Source: Paratinospora sagittata (Eukaryota > Streptophyta > Magnoliopsida > Ranunculales > Menispermaceae). Taken from it: a stretch of 64,000 bases of DNA. The DNA lies in contig CM069590.1 of assembly GCA_035771175.1 (NCBI GenBank), forward strand, positions 33,122,821-33,186,820, in the 5' to 3' direction. The notes below the pieces were generated by a model. It was given only the letters and a program-made list of their open reading frames with translations. It ran no database searches and had not been told where the DNA came from. Within the stretch, counting starts at the first letter, position 1. Each line of letters begins with the position of its first letter. Shown piece after piece: positions 24,065 through 35,900 of this stretch. A program made the position numbers and the translations under genes.

Positions 24065-27000
24065 TGTTGGCTTGATGACCCTCACCCTCTCTTTGATTTT
24101 GATGATTACAAATGATACTCTATGTCATCTAACATATTTGTTGAGCATGTTTCAGTTTTGGTATCATTTATCTGGCCTTGAAGGTTAAAAGAAATAGCCA
24201 TCAATCATTTAGCGAAGGCAAAGACTGAGGTTCAAGATCAAGAACAATAAAGATAAAGACAAAAGAACACAGTCATGTGTGGGAAACCAAGTCAAGGACA
24301 CAAGTCAACTGAAGACAAACGAAAGTCTACCAAAGATCAAAGAAAATGTATGTAACACTATTTATTTTATTTTCTTTAGATCCTCTTAAGTTGTAGGTCT
24401 CTTCTATGTTTGATTAGCCACTTGGTTTCTTGATCGTGTTTTCATCGAACTGTTTCATATTCGCTTTTTGATTTACCGATTTTACTATCTTTTCGGTTCA
24501 TTACTCATGCAATCATAATCGAAAGTGTTTACTTATCGTATTCATTTCAAAATGAACGTATTGCATGTTTGTAAAGGTTTATCATGTGTAGCATTCAAGG
24601 AATGCACTCCTTCCCGAAGGAACTCACTCATCTCGGAGGAACTCACTCATTGACTTACTTTCATGAAAATTCATCTTTCTTGATTCATTTCATGTTTTGA
24701 CTCTTGTTCCGAGTTTGAATTCTTTGATTTATCGACCATGGAACTTAGACATGATCAAGGATTACATTCTTGACATGTGTATGTTTCCCAAGAACCCGAG
24801 AGATGCATTCCATATTCAAGGAACACACTCCAGTAGAGAAAACTCCTTATTTTTGTCTAAGGCATGAAGGAACGAGTTCCAGCAATGTGGAACTAGTTCT
24901 AGGCAGAGGCAAAAATGATTAAAACTTTCAGGTCTTACGAAACGCATTCCAACAGGTTGAGCCAAAACCTATATTTTTTCTCTCGGGTCTTGTGGAACTA
25001 GTTCTAACAGAGTGGAACGTGTTCCAGCAGATTAAGTCAAAACCTGTATTTTTCTCTCGGGTCTCGTGGAACTAGTTTTAGCGCAATGGAACAAGTTCTA
25101 GCCCTGGAACGCACTCCACCTGGGTTGTTTCCATTTTTGTGTTTTTGCGAGTTTTAATCATGGGCCATTGATTTCACTTAATACATTTTTGAATAATATA
25201 ATCTTGGTCGGCCATGATAGGTTTAGGGTTTTTAATGATGTTTTTCTATTTAAACATCAATTAAACCCTACTTTGAAACAAGAACTTTTATTATTATTTC
25301 TCCAAAACTTCATTTTTTGCAGTTGAGCTAAAAAAGAGGCAACCGCCATTGAAGAACTGTGAATTTCATGAAGTTACATTGATGCTTTGATCATTCACTG
25401 TTTACAAAAGTTTTTCACGATCACGAGTTTTATCACATACTTTATTTTTAGATCATTCTGAGGTAAAACCTTTTCGATTTTGATATCGTGTTGTGCATAC
25501 TTTGATATCATGTGGTTGTGAAATCTTGAAGAGGTCATTACCAAGTCTGTAAGTTGTTGTTTTAAATTTGTTCCTTTGTTGAACAAATCTCTTTTGATTA
25601 TTGGTTGTATTGTGAACGCTAGCTTGTTAGCTAGTTGGGAAGATTCCCTAATCGAGAATCGGTGATTGTAACAGGCTCGATCCTCACCCATGAATCAAGT
25701 GAGTAAAGAGTTTAAGAAATCCTGATTGGGGAGATCAAGTACTGTTGATAGGCTTATTGGGAAGCCGAACCACTATAAATCTTGTGTGCCTTCTGTTGGC
25801 CCAGATGTGTCCAAAAGGGGTTTGAATTGGACAATAACAGATTAATTCCTTTCTTTAAAATCAATTATTAATATTCAGCAGGTTATGACAGTCTATGCAA
25901 TAAGAAAAAATATGCAATAGTACACACAAGATTTATAGTGGTTCGGCCTTGCCTACATCCAGTACCTAACCTCCTAGTTAGGATTTTGTTCAAACTCCAC
26001 TACCTAATTCTATTACAGGTGAAAATCAAACCGTTACACCTTCTCAACTTATGGGTGTGAGAAAATCGTTACACCTTCTCCAATTACGGGTGTGAGAAAA
26101 TCGTTATATCATGAGCAACACTTGCTCAAACCAAGTGACACACACAATCACTCAATAGTCTGAAATACAAGTATAGAGTTTTGAGTCCTTTACCAAGAAT
26201 CAATGAAATACTTACAGAGTTTTCCTTGAACCCTAGTTGACACTGATTCAACATAATATGTATAATGAATATCGGCTGAAATACTAAAGGTTTCAAGCTC
26301 TTCTTTTCTTCGGTGGATTTGAAAAAGATTTATAATGAGAATCAATAAATTTCGAAGAAAAACGTATTAGAGTTTTCGCAAAATGATATGAGTTTTTACT
26401 TCAAAAATTATAGTAGAACTTTCAAAAGTTTTTGCATAGATAATTTCAAAGATGCTTAATTGTGTATATCAGTTGTTGTATGCTCAAAAGCTTGAAGTGC
26501 AGAATATATAAAGAACACTTAATCTCATTCTTCAAGAAAGTTTTTGGTGATCAAATCCATTTCCAATTAAATGGTCAAATTATTTCACGAAAATGGATTG
26601 ATTAAGATAATGCAACAACACCTCAATCCACTGTGCTTTCACAAAAATAGAAACTTCAAAAAACAACACAGGCTGACATAGTTATCAATTTTTTGGCAAT
26701 ATTGTGCGAGCATCTTGATAGGGTGTTAGTGTCCTGACGCATAACACACAGATTTTTCATTTTTATTTTTGAGGGCGCTCCTAGACTGTGAGTGTCCAGG
26801 TGGACTTGAAGATTTTGAAATCTAGAAAACAATGACAGCGCTAATCCACGAGTAGCGTTCTAATGCGTTTAAAACACAAAAACCCCAAAAACGCATAAGC
26901 GCGCTGGCGCACGATCAACGTCCTGACGTTTCCTAGACGAGTAGCATCCTGACATGAATAGAACGCATTCCATCCTATACACCATCGGCATCCGGACCTT

Positions 27001-27659
27001 TCATCAGCGTCCTAACATGTTGGTTTACCACTAAGTGACTGGCGATGGCATGAGTATCCTAATGAGCTGTCAGCACCCTAATGGAGCACTGAAAACTGAT
27101 TTTGATAATTTTCGATCTTTTCAAAGCTTGATTAATCAGTTTAATGCTCGATAAATTCGGATCAAACTAATCATTGAAAGATTCATCAAAAGTGATCAAA
27201 ACCAATCGAAAAACAAATCGATCAAAAACATTTTCTTTTTGAAAATCATGCAAATATGCAAATATGCGTCATAAGTAATATCTTGCTAAGTCAAGTGACA
27301 TCTGAGATTCTACAATCCTCATTGACTCTAAAAACATAAAGATTAAATCTCGAACGATCGTGGTCTTCAGTCTGAATACGATCTTGATAGCTCTTCCACC
27401 ATGCATCGTCAAACTTGAGCAATCTTCATGCATAATTGGATGTGCAATATATATGCAATAATATCTTAATGAGAATATTGTTTGTAATCATCAAAATATA
27501 TTTTCTTGTACGGGACATGAGGGTAATTAGATTAACACCTTCTTTGTTTACTGTTTTATTTATATTTCTGCTATATATTTGATTGTTTTATTAAGTGTTT
27601 GAGAAAGGGTCTGAAAAATTTGCCAACACCCAATTCACCCCCCTCTTGGTTGTCTATCA
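24065..27659 (+). repeat. 5' LTR of Sirevirus F, interrupted by solo LTR J
   Basis: It starts TGTTGGCTTGATG and ends CACCCCCCTCTTGG...CTATCA, two bases before the primer site. Without J and one target copy it is about 1846 bp. It contains repeated palindrome-like GGAACNNGTTCC motifs at about 24840-25110 (for example GGAACGAGTTCC, GGAACTAGTTC). The solo LTR at 58777-60714 belongs to the same family, reversed. Confidence 0.85.
25794..27537 (-). mobile_element. Solo LTR J (Sirevirus-like) inside the F LTR
   Basis: The plus strand runs from TGTTGGCCCAGATG to GATTAACA (1744 bp) and is flanked by an exact 5-bp repeat CCTTC (25789-25793 and 27538-27542). Its left end resembles the LTRs at 40942 and 43568. 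It has hairpins of the form TTCTCA-loop-TGAGAA at about 26038-26100, and CpG motifs such as AGGGCGCT and GCGTCCTGACG at 26771-27080. It is in opposite orientation to F. Confidence 0.92.
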
Positions 27660-27661
27660 AG

Positions 27662-27676
27662 TGGTATCAGAGCGGG
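27662..27676 (+). promoter_or_regulatory. Primer binding site of Sirevirus F (initiator tRNA-Met type)
   Basis: TGGTATCAGAGCGGG follows the LTR end after AG. It is identical to the usual plant copia site. Confidence 0.92.
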
Positions 27677-27714
27677 TTTTTTATTCAAAAGTCTCTAACA
27701 ATTCTTTTGATATT

Positions 27715-29311
27715 ATGGCAGGAAATGATGGTGTTAAAATTTCATTCAAGGAAGGATAGTCCACTCCTCGACCACCTCTATTTGAGGGTAACAACTACTT
27801 ATATTTGAAAACACGTATGCGGTTCTATATAAGAGCGCAAGATGTGGAAATGTGTGAGTTTGTTATAAACGGTTACCAACCTCCTACTAAAGTTGAAGAT
27901 TGTGTAACAGTTGCCAAGGCTATACATGAATGGCAAAGAGAGAGCAAATGAATGACCAAGCCATAAATATATTATTCTGCAGTTTATCTCTAAATGAGTT
28001 TAACCAAGTAAGTGTGTGTACCACAGCCAAAGAGATATGGGATAAGCTAAATGTCACCCACGAAGGTACCAAACAAGTCAAACAAACAAAGCTATGTATG
28101 CTTGAGGAAGCATATGAAACCGTCAAGGTAAAAGTGGGTAAAGGAATAGATGAAGCCATAAATAGGTTCACCAAGCTTAGCAATGAGATAAATAATCTTG
28201 GCGAAAGCTACCCTCAAGCCAAAATAGTGGGCAAGTTTCTAAGAGGATTGCCTAGAGAATGGGATCCAAAGGTGACAACTATAGAAGAAGCAAAGAACCT
28301 TTGATGAATTGTGTGGATCCTTGATGGTACATGAGATGAAGTTGAAAGACATAAAAAGGTGTGCCAAAGGAGGATAGCAAAATAAGGAAAAGTTTGGCTC
28401 TAAATATCTCCCAAGAATCTCTAGAGGAATCAGTTGTTGATGAAGATATGGATGATGAAGTGGCTATGCTTTCTAGAAGACTTAGCCAAATTGTAAGAAA
28501 AAGAGGAAAATGCGGGTTCAACTCAAAATTCCACAAGGGTAAGAAGTTTGGTGCAAAACCAAATGAACTTATATGTTTCGGATGCAACAAGCTAAGACAT
28601 GAGAAGAGTGAGTGCCCGAACAAGAAGAGAAATACTTTCAACAGTAAAAGAAAAAAAAAGGTCCTTAAAACAACATGGGATGATTCTTCATCAACTGAGA
28701 TCGAGTAAAAATTCGGCAATGAGAAAGCGGTATTGTGTTTAATGGTAAACACAAAAGTAAAACTTTCTGACCCTGAAAACTTTGATGATTTTGATGATTT
28801 AGTTGATGCTAATGATTTAGATTTTGTGAAGAGTCAACTAGACAAAGAATTTTGAAAAAATAAGAAGCTTAAAAAGGCTTTGATTACAACATTAGAAAAA
28901 ATAGAGTCCCATCTTGAGACCAATGGTGCACTTCAAGTGAACCTAGAAAGCATCAGTGAGGAGAGAGGCACACTCAAAAAGAGTGAGAAAGATCTGACAT
29001 CCATAGTGAGCAAGTTCACAAATGGACAGAAGATGTTTGACATGATGTTGAGTTCACAACGATGTGCATTCAACAAAGCCAGTCTAGGATATAATGTAGG
29101 GTCAAAACAAAAGACCTATGATCATTTGCTGACCAAAATACCTATTTGCCGTCAGTGTAATAGGCAAGGCCATACTGTTGTGAGATGTCCTATTAGAAAC
29201 AAGAAGAAAGGAAATCTAGCATGGATTGAAAAATCTCTTTTGAATGATGCTAACCCAGAAGGACCCAAAGTTGTTTGGGTACCAAAATCAAAGATTTTTC
29301 GTGTGGTGTAA
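27715..29311 (+). pseudogene. Copia gag of Sirevirus F with two zinc knuckles
   Basis: The ATG at 27715 starts the frame. Codon 15 is TAG where relatives have Gln (GQSTPRPPLFEGNNY type). A frameshift near 27940 leads into the UBN2-type gag core (27930-28304: AKEIWDKLNVTHEGTKQVKQ, FTKLSNEINNLGESYPQAKI, FLRGLPREWDPKVTTIEEAK). A second segment (28361-28708) has a CCHC knuckle, CFGCNKLRHEKSEC. A third (28880-29311) has a coiled-coil-like Leu/Glu/Ser stretch, a second CCHC knuckle, CRQCNRQGHTVVRC, and GPKVVWVPKSK near its end. The long gag with a second knuckle points to the Sirevirus lineage. Gag assembles the particle and binds the RNA. Confidence 0.9.
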
Positions 29312-29329
29312 GATGGCTCCAAACATGAC

Positions 29330-29923
29330 TCATGGTAACTTCATAGCGGGTGCTCAAAACACAAGACTGGTGATAGATCCAAATTTCTGAGCCTTGCATG
29401 CAAAGATGGAAGAGTTGTCACTTTCGGGGACAATATCAAAGGGAAGATCATCGACGTCAACAAAGTGGGTAATGAACTTGTAACCATTTTTTATGTTCTT
29501 TTTTTTTATGGCCCCAGAAGCATAACATCTTTAGTGTAAGCCAATTGTCTGACAATGGGTATATCGTTTTGTTTGAAGCAACTAGATGTATTGTAAAACA
29601 TGATGATGGTAATATTGCTTTTGTTGCTTTTAGAAATAAAAATGTGTTTGTTATCAACTTTCATGATATTGATGATCGGAATGTTTCATGTTTAAGTGCT
29701 ATTCAACACAATGATGCATGGTTGTGGCATAGGGGACTAGCACATATTGGAATGGATAACATCTCTAGGCTTGCCAAATTTGACCTTGCTCAAGACATTC
29801 CTAGAAGAGTGTACTTGAAAGATAGAGTATGCGAGCCTTGTCAACTTGGCAAACACACAAAATCCTTCTTCAAGAGCAAAAACAAGAACTCTATCTCTAG
29901 AACTTATCCACATGGATTTGTTG
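29330..29923 (+). pseudogene. Protease remnant and GAG-pre-integrase of Sirevirus F
   Basis: The copia protease signature reads HSGCSKHKTGDRSKFLSLAC from 29342; the normal start is DSG, so the catalytic Asp codon has become CAT (His). Frames change near 29510. The 29545-29923 segment has LSDNGYIVLFEATRCIV, LWHRGLAHIGMDNISRLAKF and CEPCQLGKHTKSFFKSKN, the zinc-binding H-H-C-C domain before integrase. It is cut at 29923; the open frame runs on to 30018 only by reading into the gypsy B LTR, so that tail is an artefact of the insertion. Confidence 0.9.
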
Positions 29924-32173
29924 TGTCACGACCCATGACCTGTGACGTCATGACCGGCACAAAACCCCTGGTATATCCTCCCTCGATACCCCCAACGTCC
30001 TTTTCAGCCTCAACATAAACAACCTGCTAAACATATCCAATCCTCAAGCAACATAATCCATATCATAAACATCATCAAAATTTAAAACTTCAAAAATAAT
30101 TACAACCCATCTAAGTGTTAAATATTTACAATAGGTGTTATCATGTACATAGTCTCAAAATACAATATGACATGAAACAACTAACACCTACATCACAAAA
30201 GACCACAGGAAGTGTTATGCAGTTAAGCCTTCCCCTGCCCCTTCCTATTTGAATTTGAAATGATAAGGAGGAGGTGTGAGATATAGCAAGCTTAATGAAT
30301 GTTTTCTACAAGTGGTGATATATATTCATTTATACAAATAAGGCAGGAGATCATCAAAATAGTTCAAATAACATGATGAGATACAAATATCATATACATG
30401 CTGAAATATAATGCTTCCATGACAATAATCTATCAATGCATTTTCATTTTCAAACATGCAATATGCCATCCTATTCCACCTCCTCGGCAAGAAGTGATCA
30501 AGGTCCTAAGTTCGCAACACTCAACTCCCGATCCGACATCACATACTCGCATTCTATCAGGATTTCTGGGGTTGTGTAGCTATAGGACCAACCCACCGAA
30601 GACGCTTTTCATGCCTAGGCGATCCTATCTACACAAGCCATAAAATCTTCTGCTAGGTCCACAACTAGGGATCACAATCTATCACATGAGATTTCGTAAA
30701 ATCTCATTTAATAGATGCACCTATTTGCTAACCCTTCATGCTTATGTTCAAATCCATTTCATGAATCATTAAAACATGAATTACACATAAATATCCATTC
30801 AAAACATTTCTTCTACTACAATGCCACATATAGAAACCAAATGCAAAGAAACACTCATAGTCGATTGGCTAGAGTAGCCAATCCAATTCCAACCAAAACA
30901 AGCACTAGGATGCCACCATTGATCCTTTAATGAAAAGCGCATCCAAACCATGTATTTAGCCCTCAATCGGCACAATTAGGGCACTTGGATCATCCACAAA
31001 CTCTGCATACAATTTAGGTTCATACATCCATCAATAACAGTCCATACACATACCAAAATCCTTGATTTAAGCCCCAATTACATGCCAACACTTAACTCTA
31101 ACATGGTTGCACCTATGTGCCAGCAATTACAACTCATTCAAGCCATAAAACCCCCAATTAAATCACATGCAATCCAAGAGAATGCCAAATACAGATTCAA
31201 TCATCCAATCCACATCAATACCATGCATTCTTAATCTAATTAGACCATTAGACAAACAATCCAGCCCTAGGTAGCCACAAATACAACAATGCTCACCTAA
31301 GAAATCAAATCCCAGCACATTCCCAAAATATGAGAACCAAAACCCTCATAGCTGGACCAAATAAATGAGCATAAGTCCACCATAGCCATGCCTTGGTCAA
31401 AACCAACACTAGGGTGTGTTCAAGGACTCCAATATACACCACATAGGTGAGATGCAAGACCTAAGTCAAGCTTTAGCTATGAAACCTAGAACATGGTCTT
31501 AAACCCAGAAAATACAATAGCAAACACCCCTAAAAGAAACTATGTGATGTTACTCAACCACGGAAGCAAGATTAAACAGCTAAGAGGTGAAGATTTATAC
31601 CTTGGAAACTCAAAATCCAAACCCTTGCTCAATCTCCTTCACATCCCCTTTTCTCTCTTTTCTCCAGCTGAAGAAAACCGAAGAACACTTGCGAATGAGA
31701 GAAAAATCGTGCCCATGGGTTTATAAGTGGAGCGGTGGCCTCACAAAAATTTAAAAAAAAGCTGCCCAGAACGTGAGGAGCGGGCTTTTTCCCACAAGGA
31801 GCTCGCTTCTCCCCTCAAGGAGCACATTTCTCCCTTTATTAAGAAAAATTTGTTCTCGGCCTGAGCAAGGAGGACGCTTCTTTGATGTACTGACAAAATG
31901 TAACTCTCGGTCACGCATGGAGCGCACTTCTCCTTGTCTAGAACATCCTACTTTCAGTTAACTAGTACGTACTCAATACACAACGAAGTTTTGCGTATGA
32001 TAGGTCGATTCCTATGTAAAAACACGCTCCAGACGCGTTCCTAACATCCTCTAGCCCGTTTGGGCACAAGACATGGACCTAAGAAATTGATACCACGTAG
32101 AAATACACACACATAGGTGTATCCAGGTACTCTACAGGGTAAGATGACATCATTCTAAGGTATGGGCGTTACA
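29924..32173 (-). repeat. 3' LTR of element B (2250 bp, complete)
   Basis: The plus strand runs from TGTCACGACCC to GGGCGTTACA. It aligns end to end with the A 5' LTR. It has TGACGTCA at 29943-29950 and palindromic GGAGC-NN-GCTTCTCC type repeats at about 31772-31937. Confidence 0.93.
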
Positions 32174-33959
32174 ATTCTCCCTAACTTAAGAGATTTTGTC
32201 CTTAAAATGAAATCAGGAGAATTAACCTTAGTCGGCAAAAAGATCGGAGAACTGCTCCCTCATCTGGTCCTCTCGCTCCCAGGTTTGCTCGTCGTTATTG
32301 CGGAATTGCAATTTGACTCTCACTAATGGGATCTCCTTATTCCTCAGTTTTTGAACCCGACGAGTCACAATCTAAATCGGCAACACCTCATAAGTCGTAT
32401 CCTCCCCAACTTGCAGATGACTCACATCAAGCACATGAGTTGGATCAGGATAAGAGTTCTTCAGCGGATCATGATTGTACTTCTTCAACATTGACACATG
32501 GAATACATCATGAACATCCTCAAGTTGAGATGGTAGAGCCAATCGGTAAGCTAAAGGTCCAATCCTCTTAACAATCTAGAAAGGTCCAATAAATCTAGGA
32601 GCAAGTTTCCCTTTGACGCCGAACCTTGTCTGACCCTTTCATGGCGAGACCTTAAGTAGAACTTGGTCTCTCATGGCAAACTCAAGTTGCCAATGACGAT
32701 TATCTTGCTAACTTTTCTGCCATTCCTGAGCCGTCTTCAGGCTCTTTCGAATCTGCTTAATCTTTTCTATCTGTTCAACAACTGTATCAGGGCCCTATAG
32801 TTGTGTATCTCCCACCTTGTACCAACAAGCTGCGGATCTACAGGGTCTCCCATATAGAGCCTCATACGGTGTCATACCGACACTCGCCTGATAACTATTG
32901 TTGTAAGCAAACTCACATAAGGCAAAGTGCTCACTCCAACCCCCACCGAACTCCAAATTGCAAGACCTAAACATATCCTTCAACATCTGAATCGCCCTCT
33001 CAGTCTGTCAATCAGTCTGAGGGTGAAATGTTGTACTGAGTCGGAGACGGGTACCAAATCGAGTCTGCAATGCCTGCCAAAACCTCGACGTGAATCGCGG
33101 ATCTCTATCAGACACAATCAACAAGGGTGCCCCACACAGTCTCACGATCTTGCTCACATATAATTTGCTCAGTCTATCCACCGAGTCCCTGGTGCTTGGC
33201 GCCGCGGTGCCCAGTGTGCAAAATGCTTTTTTTGTGCATTTTTCACGCAATTCTTCTTGGCTTTTTGGCTGGCTTTTGGTCCACATATTGAGCATGTTCT
33301 TGACCTCGTTTTGGCTTTAAGTGCTCCTCATTAATCTCCTTATTCACCTACAAAACAAAACACAAAAACACAAATAAGTGATCTAAATTAATTAAGTATT
33401 AAAAGTCTAAATGCAAATATGTATTAACATGCAAAATGTGAGATTATCAATATGAAAATGCAACTAATGATTTAAGGAAAAATCCCTAAAAATTATGATT
33501 ATTTACCTAAACTAATCTAATGCATGCCATTCATGAAAACACCTAAAACTAACCTCTAAAATTCAACAAAACACCTAAATGAATCGTAAAACTACAAAAT
33601 ATGCAAAAATACCTAAAAACTAACTAAATGCAACTAAAAACTATGAAATTAACATGTAAACTAACAACTAAAACTCAACTTATTAGTGCTCATAGGAAGG
33701 AATTGTGCAATCTTGGTCAATCTGTCGACCACAACCCAAATAAAATCAAATCTACCATGAGACTTTGACAATCCCATGATGAAATCCATCGTAATGTGCT
33801 CCCACTTCCACTCAGGTATGGGTAATGGCTGCATCAGTCTTCCAGGCTTTCAGTGTTTAGCTTTAACCTTATTGACACACCCCACATCTTTGCACGTACT
33901 CAGCTATACTCTTCTTCATCCCATGCTACCACACAGACTATTTCATGTCATGATACATC
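32174..33959 (-). pseudogene. Integrase and C-terminal region of element B (first part)
   Basis: After the polypurine tract (minus strand AGGGAGAAT at 32174-32182), the region at about 32225-32400 reads RRVQKLRNKEIPLVRVK and WEREDQMREQFSDLFAD. One Gln codon is TAG (before IVTRR), and the Trp after VRVK is Leu. The block at 32795-32986 has LEFGGGWSEHFALCEFAYNN and [12 protein letters not shown]. The block at 33008-33190 has IVSDRDPRFTSRFWQALQTR and STTFHPQTD, then a TGA where the family has DGQTERV. Insert K interrupts the domain at 33197. The remaining part continues to 33959, where Sirevirus D enters. Confidence 0.87.
33197..33685 (-). mobile_element. Insert K, 489 bp, probably a shortened H-type solo LTR
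   Basis: Exact 5-bp repeats GTGCT (33192-33196 and 33686-33690) flank it, and removing it restores the integrase sequence seen in A. The plus strand begins TGGCGCCGCGGTGCCC and ends ACTTATTA. The GC-rich start resembles the GC island in the H LTRs, and the right end resembles the H LTR edge (CTTATCA). If so, the terminal TG on the minus strand has mutated to TA. No coding sequence and no terminal inverted repeat. Confidence 0.7.
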
Positions 33960-35456
33960 TGTTGGTGCACCCAAGAGGGGGTGGGTGTGATGGTCAAATT
34001 AAAACTTTTCCAATGACTTAGTGATATACATTGGTACATTGGAACTAAATGCACATACTAACCGAAGTAAAATGCATAACTTAAAACACACTAGAGTTTA
34101 TAGTGGTTCGGCAAAACCTACGTCCACTACCTAATCTCCCGATTAGGATTTTCTCAATCCACTAACTGATTCTCTTACGAGTGAGAACCAAGCCGTTATA
34201 CATGCCATTTTACAGGTTCAAGACAAACCTATCCTTTAGCGGGCTAAGGATGAATCGCATTTCCTTTTTTCGGGATGAGGAAAAACTCATGTTCTTTTTA
34301 CGGGATAAGGAAGAACTATTTCTCTTTTACAGGTTCAAGAATAACCTATCCTTTTATAGGTTAAGGACGAACCTATCCTTTTACTAGATGAGGATGAACC
34401 GGTTCTCCTACTTACAGGTGATTAACCTTAACATGATTTCAACCATGAAATCATTAAGTGAATTACCATTACTTGGCCTGATTGGGTCAATCCAGAAACA
34501 CACCAACATTACAACACAAACAAATAATGTTGGTTCTAACTGAGTAGAACACTTTTGAATTAAGCTCATGTGCATAACATTACAAAGATGTATAAGTTTG
34601 AATACGTAATGCTAAGAGACATGCACTTACAGTTCTTTACCTTTCAATGTTCGGTATTGCTCAAGTGTAGTTTCGAAAAGCGTGAATGATATGTAAATCA
34701 ATTAAGTGCTTCTTCAAAAACATCATAATACCATTAAAACATTGAAGTTGAAAATCCAAGAAGTGAGGGCGCTACTAACTCGTAAGCGTCTTGACTTTTC
34801 TTTGCAACATATGCGAACCCTGAGGCGCTAATGCACAGTTAGCATCCTGCTTTGTTTAAAACAATTAAGTACATGAGGGCGTTACTTTTTCTAGTAGGCG
34901 TCCTACCTTTTAAAACATAAAACACAAGGATGCTACAACTATGTAAGTGTCATATCATTTCAAAATATTTGAAAACAAAACCAAGTCCGCTGAAGAACAA
35001 TCAGCGTCCTGAAAGTTATTAAGTTGGTTTCCAAAGATGAGGGCGCTTCTATCTCGGTAGAATCCTGATACTTTGTCCAACTTATAACTATCAGCGTCCT
35101 CAAAGATAAATTCTTTGAAGAACTTAGAAATCTTTCAGTAAGCTGATGTTGAGTCAGCTTCCTGACAACTTCAACATGTGACAAAATGGAGATACCTACT
35201 TACAAGTAAGCGTCCTGATGAATCAATTCAATTCAACCTTGAATGTTATCGGCGTTCGAATGAACTATCAACGTCCTGACTTATCAAGTTCAGGAGAGCA
35301 CTGCTAAATCATTAGCGTCCTAAAATACTCTTGAAACGTAGTTTTGATTCGCGATTAAAAATAAGATGAATGCTAATAACATTCAGGGACGTGCTAAATG
35401 ATACTTCATCAAGTATACTCAGGGACGTGCTAAATGATGAACCGCTTAGGTTAACA
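33960..35456 (-). repeat. 3' LTR of Sirevirus D, internally deleted (1497 bp)
   Basis: The plus strand runs from TGTTGGTGCACCC to TAGGTTAACA. Compared with the 5' LTR it lacks about 800 bp (between GAAGTTGAAAAT and AAGTGAGGGC) and about 450 bp near the element-strand start. It retains the hairpin array (34170-34420) and the CpG palindrome array (34766-35330). Confidence 0.92.
34170..34420. repeat. Array of about 30-bp hairpins in the D 3' LTR
   Basis: Successive short inverted repeats share a loop like TTACAGGT: TTCTC/GAGAA, TCCTT/AAGGA, TTCCT/AGGAA, TCTT/AAGA, TCCTT/AAGGA, TCCT/AGGA. Both arms change together from unit to unit. Confidence 0.8.
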
Positions 35457-35665
35457 ATCTCCCCCTTTTTGGTGATGACAAACAAATCAAAAAATTAAGC
35501 GCTTTAAGCAAAACGATCAATGTTTTTCTTTTCCTTCATCTAATTCTCTTATTTTTCTTCTCCCCCTTTGTCATGATAAAAAAGGTGAAGAAAAGAGACT
35601 AAGAACTCCCCCTGTGACGTAGTAGAGTAGCGAAGCTCCCCTTTACATGGAGACTCCCCCTTACT
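35457..35665 (-). promoter_or_regulatory. Multiple polypurine tracts of Sirevirus D
   Basis: On the minus strand AAAAAGGGGGAGAT touches the LTR start TGTTAACC. Further copies lie upstream: CAAAGGGGGAGAAG (near 35570), GTAAAGGGGAGCT (near 35634), ACAGGGGGAGTT (near 35607) and AGTAAGGGGGAGTC (near 35655). Repeated polypurine tracts before the 3' LTR are a known Sirevirus feature. Only the one touching the LTR would prime at the correct end. Confidence 0.88.
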
Positions 35666-35900
35666 TTGTGCATTCACCCTCAAGATGATTTATGACGACA
35701 TGTCATAGTTAGGTACATGAGAATGCGTAACGTCTACAATACTTAGTCATGTGTGAAGTAGATCTTTATCTTTAAGCACAGTGAGAAATAGTTTGAGTTA
35801 TTCATAGGCTGTAAGATTTTGAAACAATAGAGTAGTTGAGAATCGTAGTCATAGGGGATGAGAAAGAATTGCCAACAGTTGAATTCATAGAGAATTTTTA

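Larger units (their letters stand above)
24065..29923 (+). mobile_element. Sirevirus F (Ty1/copia), 5' LTR to integrase, cut by gypsy B
   Basis: Order on the plus strand: 5' LTR with a nested solo LTR, Met-type primer site, copia gag with two zinc knuckles, protease remnant and GAG-pre-integrase. The two-knuckle gag and the GPKVVWVPKSK motif resemble Sireviruses. The element ends in the middle of integrase where the LTR of gypsy B begins at 29924. The RT, RNase H and 3' LTR are not in the window. Confidence 0.88.

Noticed and set aside
27650..27680. tRNA-like text at primer sites.
   Set aside because: TGGTATCAGAGC is the complement of a tRNA 3' end used as primer, not a tRNA gene; no cloverleaf around it.
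27920..28752. Minus-strand frames opposite the F gag (87 and 157 codons).
   Set aside because: Shadows of the copia gag on the plus strand, which has clear zinc knuckles and the gag core.
29545..30018. A 157-codon frame that looks like one protein.
   Set aside because: It is Sirevirus F integrase fused by chance to the gypsy B LTR from 29924; the last third is LTR sequence.
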